Source: Bradyrhizobium sp. AZCC 2262 (GTDB taxonomy: Bacteria > Pseudomonadota > Alphaproteobacteria > Rhizobiales > Xanthobacteraceae). From it: DNA of 64,000 nucleotides. The notes under the pieces are model-generated. The model had not been told where the DNA came from. It ran no database searches and was given only the letters and a program-made list of their open reading frames with translations. The position numbers and the translations under genes are program-made. The stretch covers positions 4,402,001-4,466,000 of the forward strand of contig NZ_JAZHRT010000001.1 in the NCBI RefSeq assembly GCF_036924535.1, read 5' to 3'. Positions within the stretch are counted from its first letter, which is position 1, and each line of letters starts with the position of its first letter. This document shows positions 42,526 through 51,252 of the stretch, piece by piece.

Positions 42526-43281
42526 TCATCCGAATTTCGGACCGCGCGCCTGCGGATCATACCAAGCCGCGCGCCCAAGCGCATCCACAAGACTGCTCCG
42601 CGCCGGCTGTCCGCGGCCGGCCGGTACGCTGACCAGAAGATCGCCGTTGACGTCGATCCCCCGGCGCTCGCCGGCCTTGCGCTTGGGAAGCCGCTCCAGA
42701 TAGTCCCGCGCGATCGCCTCGAAGCCGCGCTCTTTCCAGCGGTCGAACGCGGTCATGAGGTGGCGGGTGAAGCTTTCGATGATGGCATCGGTATCGACCA
42801 TCTCGAAACCTTCGCTCAGCAAGGACACGCCCGAGGCGGCCTGAACCTCCGGGACATGCGCCATCGCGGCCGCGCGCAGAATCACGCCGAAAACGAGCCA
42901 TTCAGGTATGTCGTCTTCGATGCATTCGGCCGGCCATCCCAGCCGCCCGCCGCCGAGCAATCCCGCATCGAAACGGATCGCATCAGGCCAGTCGAAACTG
43001 ACCTCCCGCTCCGGCGGACAATGGGCGGCAATCGCATCGGCCAGTGCATTCATGCCGGCAAAGAGTGCCCGGCGCGCCGATCTCAGCGGTTCGTCGGGTT
43101 CAAGTACCACCGCGAACTCGACCAGGTCGTAGCGGCGCACCCACACCAGTGTCCCGGCGCCGGCCTCCGGTGCGATCTCGCAAGCCCGGGCAAAGGCGTC
43201 GCCGAGCTCGCGCAACGCGACCAAAGTATAACCGGGGGGCAGATCAAGTGTCTGTTCCGTATCCCCGAGACGAGTGATCAC
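42526..43281 (-). CDS. Biotin/lipoate-protein ligase family protein
   Basis: The 251-aa protein resembles the BPL/LplA/LipB fold: LGDAFARACEIAPEAGAGTLVWVRRYDLVEFAVVLEP near the start, FAGMNALADAIAAH, and SFDWPDAIRFDAGLLGGGRLGWP in the middle. The usual strong GRGR biotin-ligase motif is not obvious, so it may bind a different cofactor or substrate. It is the most upstream gene of the minus-strand accessory operon, divergent from the ferredoxin-like gene. Confidence 0.75.
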   Translation of the reverse strand: MITRLGDTEQTLDLPPGYTLVALRELGDAFARACEIAPEAGAGTLVWVRRYDLVEFAVVLEPDEPLRSARRALFAGMNALADAIAAHCPPEREVSFDWPDAIRFDAGLLGGGRLGWPAECIEDDIPEWLVFGVILRAAAMAHVPEVQAASGVSLLSEGFEMVDTDAIIESFTRHLMTAFDRWKERGFEAIARDYLERLPKRKAGERRGIDVNGDLLVSVPAGRGQPARSSLVDALGRAAWYDPQARGPKFG

Positions 43282-43434
43282 AAAGAACTATTCCCTCATT
43301 GCTTCAAAGGCCACGGGTGTATGCTATCCCGCGCAAGCCCGCGGTGCGAGCGGCCTTTAGTCGCTTGCGGATGTCCGCCCGAGCGGTTACCGCAGAACCG
43401 TGGGATGAGGCAATCGGGTTTAAGGTATTTCAAA

Positions 43435-45468
43435 ATGAGTGCGGTGGCGTCTCGCCTCCTGATTTGCAGTTGCGAGAAGACCATGCCGCTCGACGCGGAA
43501 GCGATCGGGCGTGGCTGCACGGCCAGGATCACGCAAGCCAACCAGCTTTGCGGCCTCGATCTCGACCGCTTCAAGGAGGCGCTCGCTGACGGCGCACCGA
43601 TCACGATTGCCTGCACCCAGGAAGCGCCGCTGTTTCGGGAAGTCGCGGAGAATTCGCCGGAAGCCCAGCTCACCTTCGTCAACATCCGCGAGACCGGCGG
43701 CTGGTCGAAGGACGCCGCGGCAGCCGGTCCAAAAGCAGCCGCGTTGATTGCCGCGGCGGGCGAAGACATGCCGCCGATCACGCTGGTGACGCTCGAGAGC
43801 AGCGGCGTCGCACTGATCTATGGCCGTGACGAAATTGCCATCGAGGCGGCGCAGCGTCTCGCCGATCGTCTCGACATTACCGTGCTTCTGACCAACCCTG
43901 GCGATGTGATCCCGCGCCGGACGAACGAGTTTCCCGTGCTCAAGGGCACAATCCGAAACGCCCGCGGACATCTCGGGCAATTCGAGCTTGCGATCGATGA
44001 TTACGCGCTGCCCTCCCCCTCCTCGCGCGCAAAACTCGTGTTCGGGCCTTCGCGTAACGGCGCCACTTCCACCTGCGATCTGATCCTCGATCTCTCGGGC
44101 GGAACACCGTTGTTTCCCGCGCATGAACTGCGCCCGGGTTATCTGCGCGCCGATCCGCGCGACAAAGCCGCCGTGGAGCGCGCGATTGCGGATGCCGGTG
44201 GGCTCATCGGCACCTTCGACAAGCCGCGCTTTGTCAATTTCGAGCCGTCACTGTGCGCGCATTCGCGCTCCTCCATTACCGGATGCACGCGCTGTCTCGA
44301 TCTGTGTCCGACCGGCGCGATCACGCCGAACGGGAACGCAGTCGCGATCGATGCCAATGTGTGCGCCGGCTGCGGTTCCTGCGCTTCCGGTTGCCCCACC
44401 GGCGCGGCCTCCTATGCGCTACCGAGCGCGGACGCCCTGATGCGGCGGCTGCGGACGCTGCTGCAGACTTACCGCAAGGCAGGCGGAAGCGATGCCGTGG
44501 TCCTGTTTCACGACGGCGAGCACGGCGAGGAAATCATCGATGCGCTGGCGCGGTTCGGCGAGGGCTTGCCGGCCAACGTGCTGCCGCTGCGCGTCAACGA
44601 AGTGACGCAACTCGGTCCGGAACTCCTCGCCTCCGTGTTTGCCTATGGCGGCAGCGGCGTCGCGCTGCTCACGCGCGCCAAGCCGCGCCACGACATCACG
44701 GCGCTTCGCCGCGCGGTCGAGACGTCGGATCGGATCGTTACCGCACTGGGCTTCGGCACCGGCATCATTCGGATCATCGAGACCGACGATCCGGACCAGT
44801 TGCGCGCCGCGCTGGATGCTGCCCCTCGTGGCATCGCCACGCAAAAGCCCGCCGGCTTCGTGCCGCGGGGTGCGAAACGCGGCGTGCTGGAGACGACGTT
44901 TCGCGAGCTTCACCTCGCCGCCCCCGCACCGGTCGATGTCATACCGCTGGCGCCGGGCGCGCCCTTCGGCACCGTGAACCTTGACGTCGACGGCTGCACG
45001 CTGTGCCATGCCTGCGTCACCGCCTGCCCGACCGGCGCGCTGTCCGATAACCCCGATCGCGCGATGCTGCGTTTCACCGAAAGCCTCTGCGTGCAATGCG
45101 GGCTCTGCGAATCTACCTGCCCCGAGAAGGTCATCACCATCGAGCCGCGTCTTGACTTCCAGGCCTGGAACACGCCGCGTGTGCTGAAGGAAGAAGAGCC
45201 GTTCAACTGCATCGCCTGCGGCAAACCCTTCGGCACCAAGAGCTCGATCGATCGCGTGCTGGCGAAACTCGGCGAGAAGCACTGGATGTTCCAGGGCGCC
45301 AATGCCAGGCGGCTCGACGTCATCAAGATGTGCGCGGACTGCCGCGTCGAAGCCGTGGTGAACGAAAGTTTCGACCCGCATGCCGCGCCGCAGCGCCCCC
45401 CGGTCATGTCGACAGAAGATTATTTGCGCGCGCGCAATGTGAAGAAGGACGATCCCCTTGGATCGTGA
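43435..45468 (+). CDS. Multi-cluster ferredoxin-like protein of the formate dehydrogenase region
   Basis: The 677-aa soluble protein carries at least four [4Fe-4S]-type cysteine groups. These are CTRCLDLCPTGAI and CAGCGSCASGCPTGA around residues 285-325, then CTLCHACVTACPTGAL and CVQCGLCESTCPEKV around 525-565. An N-terminal CSCEKTM and C-terminal CIACGKPF and CADC pairs are also present. Between the cluster pairs lies an MvhD/HdrA-like segment (VFAYGGSGVALLTRAK). It probably moves electrons between formate dehydrogenase and a partner. The start at 43435 (MSAVASRLL) is used; the frame is open far upstream only as a shadow. Confidence 0.85.
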   Translation: MSAVASRLLICSCEKTMPLDAEAIGRGCTARITQANQLCGLDLDRFKEALADGAPITIACTQEAPLFREVAENSPEAQLTFVNIRETGGWSKDAAAAGPKAAALIAAAGEDMPPITLVTLESSGVALIYGRDEIAIEAAQRLADRLDITVLLTNPGDVIPRRTNEFPVLKGTIRNARGHLGQFELAIDDYALPSPSSRAKLVFGPSRNGATSTCDLILDLSGGTPLFPAHELRPGYLRADPRDKAAVERAIADAGGLIGTFDKPRFVNFEPSLCAHSRSSITGCTRCLDLCPTGAITPNGNAVAIDANVCAGCGSCASGCPTGAASYALPSADALMRRLRTLLQTYRKAGGSDAVVLFHDGEHGEEIIDALARFGEGLPANVLPLRVNEVTQLGPELLASVFAYGGSGVALLTRAKPRHDITALRRAVETSDRIVTALGFGTGIIRIIETDDPDQLRAALDAAPRGIATQKPAGFVPRGAKRGVLETTFRELHLAAPAPVDVIPLAPGAPFGTVNLDVDGCTLCHACVTACPTGALSDNPDRAMLRFTESLCVQCGLCESTCPEKVITIEPRLDFQAWNTPRVLKEEEPFNCIACGKPFGTKSSIDRVLAKLGEKHWMFQGANARRLDVIKMCADCRVEAVVNESFDPHAAPQRPPVMSTEDYLRARNVKKDDPLGS

Positions 45469-46327
45469 GCAGCCTGTGTCCGCCACTTCTCCAGATCTCA
45501 AGGCCCGCGCGACCTCAAAAGCCGCCGGCATTCCCGGCGTCAAGCACATCATCGCCGTTGCCTCCGGCAAGGGCGGCGTCGGCAAGTCCACCACCTCCTG
45601 CAACCTCGCGCTTGGCTTCGCCGCGCTCGGACTGAAGACCGGCATCCTCGATGCCGACATCTATGGTCCTTCGCAACAAAAACTGTTCGGGCTGCGTGGC
45701 AAGCCGCGGCAACTTGGGCCGCGCATGCTGGAGCCGATGGAGCGTTTTGGTGTCAAGGTGATGTCGATCGGCTTTCTGGTCGAGGAAGACAACGCCATGA
45801 TCTGGCGCGGGCCGATGGTCATCTCCGCGATCACGCAGATGTTGCGCGAGGTGGCATGGGGCGATCTCGATATCCTCGTCGTCGACCTGCCGCCCGGCAC
45901 CGGCGACGCCCAACTCACCATGGCGCAGCAGGCGCCGCTGGCCGGCGCGATCATCGTCTCGACGCCGCAGGATATCGCCCTGATCGACGCGCGGCGCGGC
46001 ATCGCGATGTTTCAGAAGGTGAGCATTCCGATCCTGGGCCTGATCGAAAACATGTCGAGCTTCTGCTGCCCGGCCTGCAACCACGTCACGCCGATCTTCG
46101 GCCATGGCGGCGCGCGGACGGAAGCCGAAAGCCGCGGCATTCCCTATCTCGGCGAGATCCCGCTGGATATCCAGATCCGCCAGACCTCCGACGATGGCCG
46201 CCCGATCGTGGCGATCGAGCCCGACGGCGTCCATGCAAGGCATTATATCGACATGGCGCGCGAGATCTGGACCACGATCGTCACCGGTGCAGCGCACCGG
46301 CCGCCGCCGCGTATCGTCATCGAATAG
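45458..46327 (+). CDS. mrp: Mrp/NBP35-family Fe-S cluster carrier ATPase
   Basis: This 289-aa P-loop ATPase has SGKGGVGKST at about residues 36-45, DADIYGPSQQKLFG, and VVDLPPGTGDAQLT. It also has a CPAC pair in SFCCPACNHVTPIFG near residue 200, which bridges the Fe-S cluster in ApbC/Mrp proteins. It likely delivers clusters to the iron-rich proteins encoded around it. The start is either a TTG at 45458 overlapping the upstream stop or a GTG at 45476. This copy may be specialised for formate dehydrogenase. Confidence 0.88.
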   Translation: MDREQPVSATSPDLKARATSKAAGIPGVKHIIAVASGKGGVGKSTTSCNLALGFAALGLKTGILDADIYGPSQQKLFGLRGKPRQLGPRMLEPMERFGVKVMSIGFLVEEDNAMIWRGPMVISAITQMLREVAWGDLDILVVDLPPGTGDAQLTMAQQAPLAGAIIVSTPQDIALIDARRGIAMFQKVSIPILGLIENMSSFCCPACNHVTPIFGHGGARTEAESRGIPYLGEIPLDIQIRQTSDDGRPIVAIEPDGVHARHYIDMAREIWTTIVTGAAHRPPPRIVIE

Positions 46328-46346
46328 ATGTCTGCGCGTTGGTAAC

Positions 46347-46601
46347 CTACGGGCTCATCAAGACCGGATTGATCCGCTCTGCTCCACCGGCAAGACCGAG
46401 CGCTCGCAGTTCGTCGCGGTGCAGATCGATTACGAGGATCGACAGCACCAGGAAAAGAGCGGCGGCAACGTAAATCAGAAGTGGCGAGGCCGATCTATTT
46501 GCAGCATCGCGCTGCGCAGCCGTCCGCTCTCGGGAATAGCTCCAGAATGGAGCCAGCAGAGCCCGCAAAGCTGAGAGCATTCGGACCGTTCTTCGCTGCA
46601 T
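46347..46601 (-). CDS. Possible small membrane protein (weak)
   Basis: A minus-strand frame of 84 codons contains one clear hydrophobic helix (LLIYVAAALFLVLSILVI) preceded by a basic segment and followed by DLHRDELRALGLAGG. The membrane helix is suggestive, but no ribosome site or family supports it. The start could also be at 46580. Apart from this and the repeat that follows, the gap 46328-46890 shows nothing else. Confidence 0.3.
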   Translation of the reverse strand: MQRRTVRMLSALRALLAPFWSYSRERTAAQRDAANRSASPLLIYVAAALFLVLSILVIDLHRDELRALGLAGGAERINPVLMSP

Positions 46602-46698
46602 CGCGCCCTGAGCTTAGATCGGCCCCTGGCCAATGTCGAGATTTGGGCAGCGGGACATCGTGCCACACCTGCTCGATGCAATGCACTCGCCCTATCTC

Positions 46699-46857
46699 CG
46701 TCATCTCAGGAATAAGCGCTTGCGCTTATTCCGAAGGTGCGAGCGAAGCGAGCCTCGAAGGATGCACGGCCCCGCTGGTGGCCGTCGCCCTTCGAGACGC
46801 GCGCAAGAGCGCGCTCCTTCGGAATATGCGCAAGCGCGCATATTCCTGAGGTGACGG
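46699..46857. repeat. Large composite palindromic intergenic repeat
   Basis: The ends CTCAGGAATA and TATTCCTGAG are inverted, and between them several GC stems follow: AGCGCTTGCGCT, a CGAAGGTGCGAG/CTTCG group, and CGCGCGCAAGAGCGCG. The right half (TCCTTCGGAATATGCGCAAG) mirrors the left (GCGCTTATTCCGAAGG). The whole 159 bases can form a cruciform-like fold. It resembles the CTTCGAGACGCG-type repeats scattered in Bradyrhizobium genomes. Confidence 0.7.
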
Positions 46858-46890
46858 GTCAAACTCATTCAAACTGGCCCTCATTAGGCT

Positions 46891-47916
46891 TTAACGCGCC
46901 TCTTCGAAACCGCCGAGCGTAGCCGTGAGGTTGGCGCCGAGGATATCGGACAGATAACCGCCCTCCTGGACAAAAACGGTCGGAAGGCCCAACCGCGCGA
47001 TCGCAGCACCGATGCGCCGGAATCCCGCGGTCGTCACCGCGAGGCCGGCGAGCGGATCGTGCTCCGAGGCATCGAGACCGAGCGCCACCACGAGTGCACC
47101 GGGCGCAAATGCGCGGATGGTTTTCTGGGCCTCACCGATCGCCTTGATGTAGTCGTCATCCCCGGTGCCCTTCGGCAGCGGAATGTTCAGATTGGCGCCG
47201 AGACCGGGGCCAGCGCCGCGCTCATGCGCATATCCCCATACATAGGGATAGAAGAAGACGGGATCGGCATGGATCGAAACCGTGAGAACGTCGGGGCGTT
47301 CGTAGAAGATGCCCTGCGTGCCGTTGCCATGATGCACGTCGACATCGAGAATCGCGACCCGCTCGTGTTTCAGCTTAAGTTGAGCCGCCGCGACTGCGCT
47401 GTTGTTAAGAAAGCAGAATCCGCCGGCGAGATCGCGGTAGGCATGATGACCGGGCGGCCGGCAGAGCGCGTAGGCCGCGTCTTCTCCGTCCATCACGAGC
47501 TGGGCAGCCGTGGTGGCAACATCGGTCGCCGCACAGGCCGCCGCCCAGGTGCCTGGACCAATCGGGCACGCCGTGTCGGCCGCGTGCCAGCCGAGACGGC
47601 CGACAATATGCGTCGGGTAAGTGGCGGCGTTGCGGACCGGATGCACATTGGCAATCATTTCGGGGCCTGCATCACCAAGCGCACTCCAGGCGTCCCACGC
47701 CTCCTCGAGGAAACGAAGATATTCGGGGCTGTGCACGCGGGCGCGCGGTCCCTGACCGAAAACAGTCGGTGCAACCAGATCGTGCTTGCCGGCCTTCAAC
47801 CCTGCCAGCAGGCGGTCGGCGCGCTCCGGCTGCTCGGTGGTGCGCTGGACGACGCCGCGCACCAGAAAGAATTGCGGATCGTGGCTGCGATGCAGTTCGG
47901 TGTAGACGGCCTTCAC
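46891..47916 (-). CDS. Histone deacetylase-fold amidohydrolase (acetylpolyamine amidohydrolase-like)
   Basis: This zinc enzyme of 341 aa removes acyl groups from amines. Hallmarks are RPPGHHAYRD with catalytic His157-His158, GFCFLNNSAVAA, ILDVDVHHGNGTQ with zinc ligands Asp193 and His195, and LGLDASEHDPL with the third ligand near residue 282. It starts at a GTG that overlaps the regulator stop (GTGA). With the neighbouring peptide-type importer it may deacetylate an imported amine or amide; the substrate is unknown. Confidence 0.88.
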   Translation of the reverse strand: MKAVYTELHRSHDPQFFLVRGVVQRTTEQPERADRLLAGLKAGKHDLVAPTVFGQGPRARVHSPEYLRFLEEAWDAWSALGDAGPEMIANVHPVRNAATYPTHIVGRLGWHAADTACPIGPGTWAAACAATDVATTAAQLVMDGEDAAYALCRPPGHHAYRDLAGGFCFLNNSAVAAAQLKLKHERVAILDVDVHHGNGTQGIFYERPDVLTVSIHADPVFFYPYVWGYAHERGAGPGLGANLNIPLPKGTGDDDYIKAIGEAQKTIRAFAPGALVVALGLDASEHDPLAGLAVTTAGFRRIGAAIARLGLPTVFVQEGGYLSDILGANLTATLGGFEEAR

Positions 47917-47972
47917 GCGGGTACTCCGTTGGTTGGAAACAAGATCCCGCCCGGGGGTGCGACGACATTGCC
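47853..47972. repeat. Source copy of a ~115-bp duplicated segment
   Basis: The regulator-amidohydrolase junction (last 18 codons of the regulator and first ~21 of the amidohydrolase) is repeated, with scattered differences, at 55753-55867. The copy here is in intact genes. Confidence 0.85.
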
Positions 47973-48662
47973 GGCCGATGGTGCGAGCTCCCGCACCAGT
48001 TTACCGACTTCGCGCCAGGCATGACCGATATGATAATCGACATGCGCGGTGATGCGTTCGGGATGACCGGCCTCGATCGCAGCAAGCAGCGGCTCGTGCG
48101 TCCGCGCGATCTCATGCGGATCGTCGTAAAGGCGCCCGATCAGTCCGATCACCATGCGCAGTTCCGCCGCGAGATCATCGAACAGCCGCAGCAGGCGCCT
48201 GTTGTCGGCAATTTCAAAGATCAGCCGATGAAAGCGATAGTCCTCCTCCACCTGCCGCGCCGGATCGTCGAGATCGGCGGTCTTGTGCAGAACGTCGATT
48301 TGGCGCCGCAGCACCTCGCGCGACTGGGGCGTGAGATTCCGCGCCGCCAGCACGCCGGCATGCCGCTCGATGCAAATGCGCAAATCGTAGATCTCGTCGA
48401 TGTTCCTGATTTCGAGCTTGCGCACGAAGAAGCCTCGCCGCGGGCTCGCGACCAGCAACCCCTGCTTCTCCAGCAACCGCGCCGCCTCCCGTACCGGGGC
48501 GCGGCTGACGCCTAGTTCGCGGGCAATGCCTGCCTCCACCACTTTGGAGCCGGGAGGCAGCCGGCCCTGAACAATGGCCTGCATCAGCATGCGGGCGATC
48601 TGGCCGACCAGATCGCTGTCGGCAAGGGCCGGTAATCCAACAGGAAGCGACATAGGGCGCAT
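47913..48662 (-). CDS. GntR-family regulator (FCD domain)
   Basis: The 249-aa protein has an N-terminal winged helix (about 18-85; PPGSKVVEAGIARELGVSRAPVREA) and a C-terminal FCD domain (about 95-220) with likely metal ligands in EEDYRFHRLIFEI and the late HVDYHIGHAW. It is coupled to the amidohydrolase downstream and divergent from the aldolase-transporter genes, so it probably regulates both. A near-perfect 12-base palindrome lies in the divergent gap. ATGs at 48662 and 48653 are both possible. Confidence 0.88.
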   Translation of the reverse strand: MRPMSLPVGLPALADSDLVGQIARMLMQAIVQGRLPPGSKVVEAGIARELGVSRAPVREAARLLEKQGLLVASPRRGFFVRKLEIRNIDEIYDLRICIERHAGVLAARNLTPQSREVLRRQIDVLHKTADLDDPARQVEEDYRFHRLIFEIADNRRLLRLFDDLAAELRMVIGLIGRLYDDPHEIARTHEPLLAAIEAGHPERITAHVDYHIGHAWREVGKLVRELAPSAGNVVAPPGGILFPTNGVPA

Positions 48663-48704
48663 CGGCTAAACCCGCGTCATATGGTGATCATTTTTTAATC
48701 GTCG

Positions 48705-48716
48705 ATTGTCGACACT
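48705..48716. promoter_or_regulatory. Putative FCD-type GntR operator
   Basis: ATTGTCGACACT differs at one base from the perfect palindrome ATTGTCGACAAT, a typical FadR/FCD-type operator form. It lies in the 118-base gap between the divergent regulator gene and the class II aldolase gene. Confidence 0.45.
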
Positions 48717-48780
48717 TTAATCTTGCCCAAATGCTGCGTCGCACGCAAGCTGAAAAAATCGAAGATGGATCAAGGCGGAA

Positions 48781-49569
48781 ATGACCAGCGCAGCCCACAA
48801 CACCGCAAAGGCATGGCCGGCAGCGGCAGACCAGACTCTCCAAATCCGGATCGACCTCGCAGCTGCGTACCGGCTGATTCACCGGCTCGGTCTCGACGAC
48901 AGCATCTACACCCACATTTCCGCCCGGCTTCCGGGCCGGCAAGACCGCTTCCTCATCAATCCCTATGGCCTGCGCTTCGAGGAAGTCACGGCATCCAACC
49001 TGGTGACGGTCGATCTGGACGGAAACGTCATCGACGACCCCATGGGTCTCGGCATCAACCCTGCCGGCTTCACGATTCACAGCGCGATCCATGCCGTACG
49101 ACATGATGCGATCTGCGTCCTGCACACGCACACGGTGGCCGGCATCGCCGTTGCCTGCCAGAAGCGGGGCCTGTTGCCGCTCAATCAATGGTCGCTGCAG
49201 TTTACCGACAGCCTCGCCTATCACGACTACGAAGGCATCGCGCTCGATCTCGATGAACGTTCACGCCTCGTCGCCGACCTCGGCGAAAAGTTCGTGATGG
49301 TGCTGCGCAATCACGGCATGCTGACCTGTGGGCGTTCCGTCGCCGAGGCCTTCAAGCTGATGCACAATCTGGAACGCTCCTGCCGCGCGCAACTCGCCGT
49401 GCAGTCGTCCGGCGCCGAGGTCATCGAGCTGTCCGCGGGAGTCGCCCGCAAGACGGCCGGCCAATACGCCAGCTTCTACGACGCGATCGAAACCAATGGC
49501 GTGCCGGACAGCGAATGGGCCGCCTTCAAGCGGATGCTTGAACGGACCGATCCCGATTTTGCGAACTGA
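48781..49569 (+). CDS. Class II aldolase/adducin-family protein
   Basis: This 262-aa zinc-type protein has the fold markers SIYTHISARLPG, VLHTHTVAGIAV with the metal-binding HTHT group (about residues 115-119), and MVLRNHGMLTCGRSVAEAF with a further His near 178. Enzymes of this family retro-aldol cleave sugar phosphates or epimerise them, and some act on unphosphorylated 2-keto compounds. As first gene of the plus-strand operon with an importer, it probably acts on the imported compound or a product of it. Confidence 0.82.
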   Translation: MTSAAHNTAKAWPAAADQTLQIRIDLAAAYRLIHRLGLDDSIYTHISARLPGRQDRFLINPYGLRFEEVTASNLVTVDLDGNVIDDPMGLGINPAGFTIHSAIHAVRHDAICVLHTHTVAGIAVACQKRGLLPLNQWSLQFTDSLAYHDYEGIALDLDERSRLVADLGEKFVMVLRNHGMLTCGRSVAEAFKLMHNLERSCRAQLAVQSSGAEVIELSAGVARKTAGQYASFYDAIETNGVPDSEWAAFKRMLERTDPDFAN

Positions 49570-49626
49570 CAAACATAACGCGCAGCCGGTAGCGCGCCGG
49601 CCAGCCTTTTTTGAACGAGGTATGTA

Positions 49627-51180
49627 ATGTCCAAGCGAAAGATATTGGTGAGCTTTGCCGTGCTTTGCATGCTGAGTACCGCGGCAGTAGCCGAGGGACC
49701 GAAGGCAGGCGGCGTCGTCAATGCCGTGATTCAGCCGGAGCCGCCAAGCCTGATGGTGGGTCTGGTCCAGAACGGCCCGACGCAGATGGTGGCCGGCAAC
49801 ATCTATGAAGGCCTGCTGCGCTACAGCCCCAAACTGGATCCCCTGCCCGGCCTCGCCGAGAGCTGGACGGTCAGCGAGGACGGCAAGATCTACACGTTCA
49901 AGCTGGTCAAGGGCGCGACCTGGCATGACGGCAAGCCGTTCACTTCCGCAGACGTCCTGTTCTCGATCGACTTCCTGAAGCAGACCCACCCACGGGCGCG
50001 CGGCAATCTGGTGCAGCTCGACAAGGTCGAGGCTCCGGATGAATCGACCGTCGTCTTCACGCTGAAGCAGCCGTTCGGCCCCTTCATCGGCATCTTCGAG
50101 GTCGGCTCGCTGCCGATGATTCCGAAGCACATCTATGAAGGCACCGATTTCAAGACCAACCCGGCCAACAACACGCCTGTCGGCACCGGCCCCTTCATGT
50201 TCAAGGAATGGCAGAAGGGTTCGTTCATCCGCCTGGTCAAGAATCCGAACTACCACGTCAAGGGCAAGCCCAACATCGACGAGATCTACTGGCACGTGAT
50301 TCCGGATGCCGCCGCGCGTTCGGTCGCGTATGAGACCGGCAAGGTCGACGTGCTGCCGGGCGGCTCGGTGGAAAATTTCGACGTGCCGCGCCTGAGCAAG
50401 CTCAAGAACACCTGCGTCACCGGAGCGGGCTGGGAATTCTTCAGCCCACATTCCTGGCTGTGGCTCAACAACCGCGCAGGGCCAACCGCAAACAAGAAAT
50501 TCCGTCAGGCGCTGATGTTTGCGATCGATCGCAACATGGCCAAGGACGTGGTCTGGAACGGCCTCGGCAAGGTCGCCACCGGCCCGTCGGGCTCGGCGAT
50601 CAAGTACTACACCGGCGCGGTGCCGAAATACGATTACGATCCGGCCAAGGCCAAGGCGCTGCTCAAGGAAGCCGGCTACAACGGCGAGAAGCTGCGCATG
50701 CTGCCTTTGCCCTATGGCGAGACGTGGCAGCGCTGGGCCGAAATGGTTCGCCAGAACCTGCAGGACGTCGGGGTCAACGTCGAGATGGTCGCGACCGACG
50801 TCCCCGGCTGGAATCAAAAAGTCAGCGAGTGGGACTACGACATCGCCTTTACCTATCTCTATCAGTATGGCGATCCCGCGCTCGGCGTCGGCCGCAACTA
50901 CATCTCCAGCCAGATCGCCAAGGGCTCGCCGTTCAACAACGTCGAAGGCTATTCGAACCCCGAAATCGACAAGCTGTTCGCCGACGGCGCGGTCGCCTTC
51001 CCCGATGCAGCGCGCGAGGAGATCTACGCCAAGGCGCAAAAGATTCTCGTCGAGGACGTGCCGGTGGCGTGGATGCTCGAACTACAATTCCCGACCATCA
51101 CCCGCTGCAGCGTCAAGAACCTGGTCACGACCGGCATTGGCGTGAACGACGGCTTCCGCGACGCCTGGATCGAAAAGTAA
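49627..51180 (+). CDS. ABC transporter substrate-binding protein, peptide/opine/nickel class (family 5)
   Basis: This 517-aa periplasmic protein has a signal peptide (MSKRKILVSFAVLCMLSTAA) and the SBP_bac_5 pattern: GNIYEGLLRYSPKLDPLPGLAESW, TWHDGKPFTSADVLFSI, and GTGPFMFKEWQKGSFIRLVKNPNY. The ligand cannot be named; the downstream and divergent enzymes suggest an amide- or hydroxy-acid-containing compound. It is followed by a strong hairpin before the permease genes. Confidence 0.9.
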   Translation: MSKRKILVSFAVLCMLSTAAVAEGPKAGGVVNAVIQPEPPSLMVGLVQNGPTQMVAGNIYEGLLRYSPKLDPLPGLAESWTVSEDGKIYTFKLVKGATWHDGKPFTSADVLFSIDFLKQTHPRARGNLVQLDKVEAPDESTVVFTLKQPFGPFIGIFEVGSLPMIPKHIYEGTDFKTNPANNTPVGTGPFMFKEWQKGSFIRLVKNPNYHVKGKPNIDEIYWHVIPDAAARSVAYETGKVDVLPGGSVENFDVPRLSKLKNTCVTGAGWEFFSPHSWLWLNNRAGPTANKKFRQALMFAIDRNMAKDVVWNGLGKVATGPSGSAIKYYTGAVPKYDYDPAKAKALLKEAGYNGEKLRMLPLPYGETWQRWAEMVRQNLQDVGVNVEMVATDVPGWNQKVSEWDYDIAFTYLYQYGDPALGVGRNYISSQIAKGSPFNNVEGYSNPEIDKLFADGAVAFPDAAREEIYAKAQKILVEDVPVAWMLELQFPTITRCSVKNLVTTGIGVNDGFRDAWIEK

Positions 51181-51191
51181 TCGCGGACGCA

Positions 51192-51222
51192 CCGGGCGTC
51201 AGTCCCCAAGCCTGACGCCCGG
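51192..51222 (+). terminator. Perfect 11-bp hairpin between binding protein and permease genes
   Basis: CCGGGCGTCAG pairs with CTGACGCCCGG across a nine-base loop, starting 12 bases after the binding-protein stop. No T-run follows. It likely protects the upstream mRNA or partly attenuates transcription into the permease genes. Confidence 0.7.
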
Positions 51223-51252
51223 ATATCGCGCCCCAACGCAAATCGGCCGAAC

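Noticed and set aside
41242..43434. Long plus-strand open frame continuous with the ferredoxin-like gene
   Set aside because: The family part begins at 43435; the upstream part is antisense to three conserved minus-strand genes.
49261..51039. 592-codon minus-strand frame opposite the aldolase and binding-protein genes
   Set aside because: It is antisense to two clear genes, lacks recognisable motifs and has low-complexity composition.
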